Under the pieces are notes generated by a model. It was given only the letters and a program-made list of their open reading frames with translations, had not been told where the DNA came from and searched no databases. Of a stretch of 9,434 bases of DNA, positions 4,676-9,434 are shown in pieces; the stretch's first letter is position 1, and every line of letters begins with the position of its first letter. This stretch comes from Gp6-AA40 sp032156805. GTDB taxonomy: Bacteria; Acidobacteriota; Vicinamibacteria; Vicinamibacterales; UBA2999. Position numbers and translations under genes: made by a program. Location of the stretch: NCBI GenBank assembly GCA_032156805.1, contig JALDXQ010000250.1, positions 1 through 9,434 of the forward strand, read 5' to 3'.

Positions 4676-7199
4676 CCTTTGCTTCAAGCGCGCGGAACGC
4701 GGGCATCTGTCTCATCGGATCAAACAATTGATCGTGAAGGTCGATACGAAGGCGGGGTGGAACCTCTCGCAGCACGACGGCCTCGAGGTGCGGTATGGCC
4801 TCGTCGTAACGCCTCGCTTTCACGAGCGTGCGACCGAGGTCGCCGCGCGTTTCCAGCGTCGACGTGTGGTCCGGTCCGTAGGCTTTCTCGTGGCCGCGCA
4901 ACGCCTGGTCGAGTAACCGCAGCCCCTTATCGAGATCACCAAGCTCCACCCAGACCATCGCGAGGCTTTGCGCGATGTCTGCCGTGCGCGGGTTGTACGG
5001 TCCCATCGTCGCCACGCGGATACGGAGCCCGTCTTCCAGGACTGGCACAGCCGCGTTCAGATCGCCCTGCGCAACCAGGACAACGCCGAGGCTGTGCTCG
5101 GTGAAGGAGATATTTGGATGGTCGGGACCGTGAATGCGCTCGAGAATGGCGAGTGACCGCTCCAGGAGCTGCCTGGCTTCGGCAGGTCTATTCAATGTCC
5201 GAAGCGACACCGCGATGTCCTGCAGACCAGCCGCCGTGAACGAATGCTCAGGGCCATAGTTGATTTCGAAGATCTCCTGCGCTTGCCGGAATAGTTCCAG
5301 GCCAGCCTCGATGTTGCCTTTGCGGTCCTCCACAATGGCCAAGCCGCGCAGGCTGTGACCGACGTCCGAGTGGGTTGGCCCCCCGACTCGACGCTGAATC
5401 GCCAGCGCCTTCTCATGGGCTGCCATGGCTTCGTCGTAGCGTTCCATCTGCCCGTCTATCGCGCCCAGGTTATTCATGACCTTGGCCGTATCCAGATTGT
5501 TCTCGCCGAGCACTCGGATGCGCACGCCCAGTGCCTGCTGGTACGACGCTCGCGCCTGCTCCATGTCGCCGAGTCTCTGGTGAGCACGACCGAGTTGAAG
5601 AAGCACAGCCGCTGTCTGTAGCTCACCGTCGCGGCCGCTGCCATGTGGCAGCGCGAGCGACTTCTCCGCAAATCGCTTGGACTCCGGGTACTGCCCGAGA
5701 GCTTCGTAGACCTTGCTAATCGTTCCGAACAGGTTCGCCTGCACGACTGGCTGACCCTTGAGATCCGTATCGATGCTGCCGGCGCCGCGCTCCAGCAACT
5801 CTCGCACCGTGGTCGGCTTGCCCGGCACCGCGTCCGGGTTCGAGAGCGAAAGCAGTCCGACCAGGAAGTCAGAGACTTGCCGCGAGGTCGCAGCTTCCTC
5901 TCGTGCGGTTGCTTCGGCGCGAGTCGCGCGGACCATGCCCACGGCTGCGGCTGTCGATCCGACCAACAGCGCGACGGCTGCGATGGAGGCCGCGACGACC
6001 TGCACGCGATGCCGGCGGACGAATTTCGAGAACTGATACGAGAACGTGGGCGGGCGAGCGGTCACAGGCGTCTCGCTCCGGTAACGCTGAAGGTCATCCG
6101 CCAGCGCGAGGGCTGTCTCGAAACGCCGACCGCGATCGACTTCCAGTGACTTCATCACGATCCAGTCGAGATCGCCCTCGAGCTGACGCTTGAGACCCGC
6201 GCGTGTCGTCGATCGCGCTTCCGCGATCTCTGCTCCAGTCGGCAGGAGGCTCACCCGGGCGCTCGGTCGTAACATCGACAGTTCGCCCTTCGCGAGAGAC
6301 GCGAGAAATTGGGCGTAGCCGGTCGCCGCTGGATCGGCGGGCAGGCACCCCGCCAGCAGCTCGTACAAGATCACGCCCAGTGAATACACATCCGTTCGGG
6401 TGTCGACATCCAGCCGCCCATAGCCCGCCTGCTCGGGGCTCATGTAGGCAGGTGTACCGACGGGCTGGTCGGTGCGTGTGAATCCCGCAGCGCCTCCGGG
6501 CCATTCACCACCCACTGCTTTGGCAATCCCGAAATCGATAATCTTCGGCACCGGGGTTTGCGCGGTCGCCGTCACCAGGACGTTGGATGGCTTCAGATCG
6601 CGGTGCACGACACCCTTCAGGTGTGCGTGCTGGACCGCCTGACAGATCAGCACGAACAGTTCCACCCGCTCGCTCAGCGAGAGCCGATGCGTATCGCAGT
6701 AGTCACGCAGCGGGACGCCTTCCACCAGCTCCATGACGAAATAGGGCCGACCGGCGGCTGTTTGTCCTGCGTCGAAGACCTTCGCGACAAACGGATGCTC
6801 CATGGCCGCAAGCGCCTGCCGCTCGGTCATGAACCGTGCCACGACTTCCTGGGTATCCATGCCGAGCTTCACGATTTTGAGCGCCACGCGCCTGCGCACG
6901 GGCTCCTGTTGCTCGGCCTCATAGACGGTGCCCATGCCTCCCTCACCCAGTACACGAACGAGCCGGTATGGGCCGATGCTGTCCGGCAGATCCTCCGGAA
7001 TCAGTGCATGAAGCGGCGGAGCGAAGGTTCCATTCTCGGCTCGGGCATGCGCCGCAAGCAGTCGCGCGACCCGCGCCCGCAAGTCGGCGTCGACGCCACT
7101 GGCGTGTTCCAGATACGCATCCCGCTGTCCCGGCGGCAGGTCGAGGGACGCATGGAACAGCTCCTGCTCGCGATCGAGATCATGATGTCGTTCGCCCAT
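4647..7199 (-). CDS. Transmembrane Ser/Thr protein kinase (PknB-like) with C-terminal TPR sensor domain
   Basis: An 850-residue receptor-type Hanks kinase. Residues 1-57 form a helical leader (ELFHASLDLPPGQRDAYL) typical of this group. The kinase domain covers about 78-350: glycine loop GEGGMG (85-90), ATP Lys K108 (VALK), helix-C Glu E126, catalytic loop HRDLKPSN (H199, R200, D201, N206), DFG 222-224, and activation-loop end GTPAYMSPEQ (248-257). All catalytic residues are present. One membrane helix (about 399-423) is followed by TPR repeats, about 480-812, so the TPRs are probably extracytoplasmic and sense a ligand. The repeats have an exact 42-residue period marked by GPxH-type turns at 607, 649, 691, 733 and 775, like TPR_12/kinesin-light-chain repeats. 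The ATG at 7199 follows GGAGGA; the frame extends to 7286. The kinase gene lies 41 bases behind a sigma gene on the same strand, so that sigma is a likely substrate. Confidence 0.95.
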   Translation of the reverse strand: MGERHHDLDREQELFHASLDLPPGQRDAYLEHASGVDADLRARVARLLAAHARAENGTFAPPLHALIPEDLPDSIGPYRLVRVLGEGGMGTVYEAEQQEPVRRRVALKIVKLGMDTQEVVARFMTERQALAAMEHPFVAKVFDAGQTAAGRPYFVMELVEGVPLRDYCDTHRLSLSERVELFVLICQAVQHAHLKGVVHRDLKPSNVLVTATAQTPVPKIIDFGIAKAVGGEWPGGAAGFTRTDQPVGTPAYMSPEQAGYGRLDVDTRTDVYSLGVILYELLAGCLPADPAATGYAQFLASLAKGELSMLRPSARVSLLPTGAEIAEARSTTRAGLKRQLEGDLDWIVMKSLEVDRGRRFETALALADDLQRYRSETPVTARPPTFSYQFSKFVRRHRVQVVAASIAAVALLVGSTAAAVGMVRATRAEATAREEAATSRQVSDFLVGLLSLSNPDAVPGKPTTVRELLERGAGSIDTDLKGQPVVQANLFGTISKVYEALGQYPESKRFAEKSLALPHGSGRDGELQTAAVLLQLGRAHQRLGDMEQARASYQQALGVRIRVLGENNLDTAKVMNNLGAIDGQMERYDEAMAAHEKALAIQRRVGGPTHSDVGHSLRGLAIVEDRKGNIEAGLELFRQAQEIFEINYGPEHSFTAAGLQDIAVSLRTLNRPAEARQLLERSLAILERIHGPDHPNISFTEHSLGVVLVAQGDLNAAVPVLEDGLRIRVATMGPYNPRTADIAQSLAMVWVELGDLDKGLRLLDQALRGHEKAYGPDHTSTLETRGDLGRTLVKARRYDEAIPHLEAVVLREVPPRLRIDLHDQLFDPMRQMPAFRALEAKVSQRQVEGK

Positions 7200-7203
7200 A
7201 GAG

Positions 7204-7209
7204 TCCTCC
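7204..7209 (-). promoter_or_regulatory. Ribosome binding site deciding the start of the kinase
   Basis: GGAGGA on the minus strand, four bases before the ATG at 7199. It lies in the 41-base gap behind the upstream sigma gene and argues against the in-frame ATG at 7286. Confidence 0.65.
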
Positions 7210-7240
7210 GCTCGCGCGACACGTCGCTGGCGCGGGTACG

Positions 7241-7795
7241 TCAGGTGGTCATACGCTCGAACAGCCAGGCGCGTGCGTACGCCCAATCACGCTTCACCGA
7301 GGCGAGGGATCGCCCGGTGATCTCCGCGATCTCGTCCAGTGTGCACCCGGCGAAGTATCGCAATTCGATGACCCGTGTAAAGCGCTCGTCCACCTGGCTG
7401 AGCGCCGTCATCGCTTCTTCCAGGGCAAGCAGGTCCAGTTCGGGCGCGTCTGTCGCCACATTGAGATCGCGAAAGGTGACGCGCGTCAAGCCGCCCTCCC
7501 GCTTCTGCGCTGACCGCCTCCCGGCCTCCGCGATCAGGACCTGACGCATGGCGCGAGCGGCTGCACCGAAGAAGTGCGCCCGGTTGTCCCAGCGGTTCGG
7601 CCCGCTGACAAGTCGCAGGTACGCTTCATTCACGACCGCCGTCGGCTGCAGGACCTGGCCGTTCACGTGCCCATGCATGAGCGACGCCGCAATTCGTCTG
7701 AGTTCGTCGTACACGAGCGAGATGAGCGATTCGAACGCGCGACTGTCCCCGGCCCTGACTTCGTCGAGGAGCCTCGAGACATCGTCACGCTGCAT
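7241..7795 (-). CDS. ECF sigma factor, TIGR02999 / Sigma70_ECF family, in operon with the kinase
   Basis: A 184-residue sigma factor. Sigma2 covers about residues 20-95 (SLVYDELRRIAASLM, then QVLQPTAVVNEAYLRLV, and AHFFGAAARAMRQVLI). Sigma4 covers about 122-182 (VIELRYFAGCTLDEIAEITG, then SLASVKRDWAYARAWLFERM). The length and motifs match TIGR02999 proteins well. T52 in LQPT sits where ordinary ECF factors carry acidic residues contacting the RNA polymerase beta-prime subunit. In the related ECF43 protein EcfP of Vibrio, phosphorylation of a Thr in this region by a linked kinase is known to activate the sigma factor. The kinase gene begins 41 bases downstream on the same strand, so an analogous pair is likely. 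The ATG at 7795 gives the family-typical short N-terminus; only a weak GAAAG precedes it. The upstream gap (111 bases) is shared with the divergent aminotransferase gene; no clear promoter was recognised there. Confidence 0.94.
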   Translation of the reverse strand: MQRDDVSRLLDEVRAGDSRAFESLISLVYDELRRIAASLMHGHVNGQVLQPTAVVNEAYLRLVSGPNRWDNRAHFFGAAARAMRQVLIAEAGRRSAQKREGGLTRVTFRDLNVATDAPELDLLALEEAMTALSQVDERFTRVIELRYFAGCTLDEIAEITGRSLASVKRDWAYARAWLFERMTT

Positions 7796-7893
7796 CTTTC
7801 ACTCTCGTTTCTCTGGGCACATGCCAAGCACGGCCGAGTCATGAGCCGTTTCGTCCGCGCTTTCTCTATGTATGGGGTGAACGCATCACGAGC

Positions 7894-7899
7894 GAGGAG
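7894..7899 (+). promoter_or_regulatory. Ribosome binding site deciding a GTG start
   Basis: GAGGAG seven bases before GTG at 7907. The frame contains earlier ATGs (7841 and 7868) without comparable sites, so this site argues for GTG as the true start. Confidence 0.6.
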
Positions 7900-7906
7900 C
7901 AATAAC

Positions 7907-9331
7907 GTGTCGCCCATTCCTCTCGGCGCCCATTCTGACACCGTTGATCGACGTCACGCGGCGAACGGTTGGCGCGACCAGATCGTTGGACTCGACCGGC
8001 TCACGCCAGTCCTCAACGGTCGAATGGCCCCCTACATCAACCTCGACAATGCGGCCAGCACACCACCGATCAAAAGCGTCGTCGAGGCTGTCAACCGCTT
8101 CCTGCCCTGCTACTCGAGCGTGCATCGAGGCGCCGGATTCAAGTCCCGTCTCAGCACCGCGACATACGACGAGGCGCATGACACGATTGCGCGCTTCGTA
8201 GGCGCGGACACGAACCGCAACACAGTCATCTTCGGCAAGAACACAACGGAGGCCATCAACAAGCTCGCCTATCGCTTCCCACTTGCGGATGGCATGGTCG
8301 TGCTCTCGACCGGAATGGAGCATCACTCGAACGACTTGCCCTGGCGAGCCCGCGCGTGCGTGATCCGGGCGCGTGTCACCTCCGACGGGCGACTCGACGA
8401 AGACGACATGGACCGGCTGCTCGCCGCGTATGGCAAGCGGGTTGCGCTGGTGACCGTCTCCGGGGCGTCCAATGTGACGGGTCTCGTCCAGCCGATCCAT
8501 CGCCTGGCGCGGAAGGCACACGCGGTCGGAGCGAGGATTCTGGTCGATGCCGCGCAGCTCGCGCCGCACCGCCGGATCGACGTCAGGCCCGATGACGACC
8601 CGGAACATCTGGACTATGTCGCGATCTCAGCTCACAAGATGTACGCGCCGTTCGGGACGGGCGCACTGGTCGGACCCCGCGACACGTTCCTGAACGGTGC
8701 GCCGGAATACCAGGGCGGCGGCACGGTCGAGATCGTGAGCGCTGATGACGTGCACTGGGCCAGGCTGCCAGACCGTGAGGAAGCAGGCACGCCGAATGTG
8801 GTCGGAGCCGTTGCCATGGCGGCCGCCGCGCAGACGCTGATGGATGCAGGAATGGACAGCATCGCGCAACACGAAGCCGGCCTGACCGTTTACGCGCTCG
8901 AGCGTCTGAGCTCGATTCCAGCCGTGACGATCTATGGACCGAGCCACCACGGAAGCGCCGACCGTCTCGGAGTCATTGCCTTCAACGTGGGAGCGATTCC
9001 TCACGCGCTCGTGGCGGCGATTCTCGGATACGAGGCTGGAATCGGGGTCCGAAACGGTTGCTTCTGCGCGCAGCCGTATGTCATGCGGCTCCTTGGAGTC
9101 GCCGAAGCGGACCAGGTCCGTTGGCATCGCGAATACCTCGCAGGCGACCGATCGCAAAAACCAGGAATGGTCCGCATCAGCGTGGGCGCCTACAACGTGA
9201 CCGAGGACATCGATGCCCTGGTCGCCATGCTTCAGCGGATTGCAGCGGGCGAGTACCAGGGGCAGTACGCCGAAGTGCGTGAGAGCGGTGATTATTGGCC
9301 GGTCGGCGGCGTTGCAGCAGGCGGCGTATGA
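7907..9331 (+). CDS. Class V aminotransferase, cysteine desulfurase-like (SufS/CsdA type), PLP-dependent
   Basis: A 474-residue fold-type I PLP enzyme. LDNAASTPP (46-54) is the class V N-terminal signature. EHHSND (138-143) supplies the cofactor-stacking His, VDAAQ (213-217) the Asp contacting the pyridine nitrogen, and SAHKMYAPFG (241-250) the Schiff-base Lys K244. GVRNGCFCAQP (380-390) places C387 where SufS has its catalytic Cys (RxGxHCAxP); VRISVGAYN (422-430) holds the substrate-carboxylate Arg R424. These suggest L-cysteine desulfuration to alanine plus enzyme-bound persulfide, but some relatives act as lyases or epimerases. It is longer than SufS (about 400 residues): about 40 residues precede the signature and about 30 follow (YQGQYAEVRESGDYWPVGG). 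No suf/isc partner genes are nearby. GTG at 7907 is chosen for its GAGGAG site; ATG at 7841 is an alternative. Its stop overlaps by ATGA the next gene, a flavoprotein, so a two-enzyme pathway is likely. Confidence 0.88.
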   Translation: MSPIPLGAHSDTVDRRHAANGWRDQIVGLDRLTPVLNGRMAPYINLDNAASTPPIKSVVEAVNRFLPCYSSVHRGAGFKSRLSTATYDEAHDTIARFVGADTNRNTVIFGKNTTEAINKLAYRFPLADGMVVLSTGMEHHSNDLPWRARACVIRARVTSDGRLDEDDMDRLLAAYGKRVALVTVSGASNVTGLVQPIHRLARKAHAVGARILVDAAQLAPHRRIDVRPDDDPEHLDYVAISAHKMYAPFGTGALVGPRDTFLNGAPEYQGGGTVEIVSADDVHWARLPDREEAGTPNVVGAVAMAAAAQTLMDAGMDSIAQHEAGLTVYALERLSSIPAVTIYGPSHHGSADRLGVIAFNVGAIPHALVAAILGYEAGIGVRNGCFCAQPYVMRLLGVAEADQVRWHREYLAGDRSQKPGMVRISVGAYNVTEDIDALVAMLQRIAAGEYQGQYAEVRESGDYWPVGGVAAGGV

Positions 9332-9434
9332 CGAGAGCGGCGATCATTGGCGGCGGGCCAGGAGGATTGATGACGGCCCACTGCCTTGAGCGACGGGCAG
9401 GGGGGATGGTGGCGGCCACCCTGTTCGAAGCGAG
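9328..9434 (+). CDS. FAD-dependent oxidoreductase, N-terminal fragment (runs off window)
   Basis: The 35 visible codons start MTRAAIIGGGPGGLMTAHCL. This is a beta-alpha-beta Rossmann dinucleotide fold with GxGxxG (G8, G10, G13). The second strand ends TLFEA, whose Glu (residue 34) is placed to bind the adenosine ribose of FAD. This fits flavoprotein monooxygenases, amine oxidases or related NAD(P)/FAD oxidoreductases; too little is present to choose. The ATG overlaps the stop of the aminotransferase gene (ATGA), indicating translational coupling in one operon. No independent strong Shine-Dalgarno is seen. Confidence 0.8.
   Translation, partial: MTRAAIIGGGPGGLMTAHCLERRAGGMVAATLFEA

Noticed and set aside
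6558..7544. 328-codon plus-strand open frame
   Set aside because: It is antisense to the kinase and second sigma genes, which have full family motifs; it has no motif of its own and is a GC-rich shadow frame.
7574..7906. Upstream extension of the aminotransferase frame
   Set aside because: The frame is open back to 7574, but this overlaps the opposite-strand ECF gene. The translated extension has no PLP-enzyme character, and GTG at 7907 has the best ribosome binding site.

Overview
The window looks like a piece of a GC-rich Acidobacteriota chromosome, most likely from the Vicinamibacteria. This is inferred from four things: the kinase-linked ECF sigma factors (TIGR02999 type), a large TPR-bearing Ser/Thr kinase, a secreted protein of a family I associate with Acidobacteriota, and a short palindromic repeat of a kind I associate with Vicinamibacteria-like genomes. 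No rRNA, tRNA or CRISPR array was seen.

Left part (1-1600, minus strand): a Nudix-like gene cut by the window edge sits directly behind lspA, the lipoprotein signal peptidase, so the two probably share a transcript. Upstream of lspA is a graveyard of mobile DNA: a terminal-repeat-like end, the last ~35 codons of an IS transposase, and, joined to it in another frame, the last residues of an integron-type tyrosine recombinase. About 300 bases beyond that hold no convincing gene.

Middle-left (1601-3938, minus strand): two exported proteins, one uncharacterised (350 aa) and one PHB-depolymerase/esterase-like alpha/beta hydrolase (353 aa). They are separated by a 223-base gap with two tandem copies of a hairpin-forming repeat.

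Centre (4076-7795): a signalling module. An ECF sigma gene on the plus strand converges on, and overlaps by 29 bases, a transmembrane Ser/Thr kinase with extracytoplasmic TPR repeats. A second ECF sigma gene lies 41 bases upstream of the kinase on the same strand. Both sigma factors carry a conserved Thr in an LQPT motif where ordinary ECF factors have acidic residues. This fits a scheme in which the kinase activates sigma factors by phosphorylation.

Right part (7907-9434, plus strand): transcribed away from the second sigma gene, a class V aminotransferase/cysteine-desulfurase-like enzyme overlaps by ATGA the start of an FAD-dependent oxidoreductase that runs off the window. These two probably form one operon of unknown pathway. 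The most interesting items are the two-sigma/one-kinase module and the PLP enzyme-flavoprotein pair.
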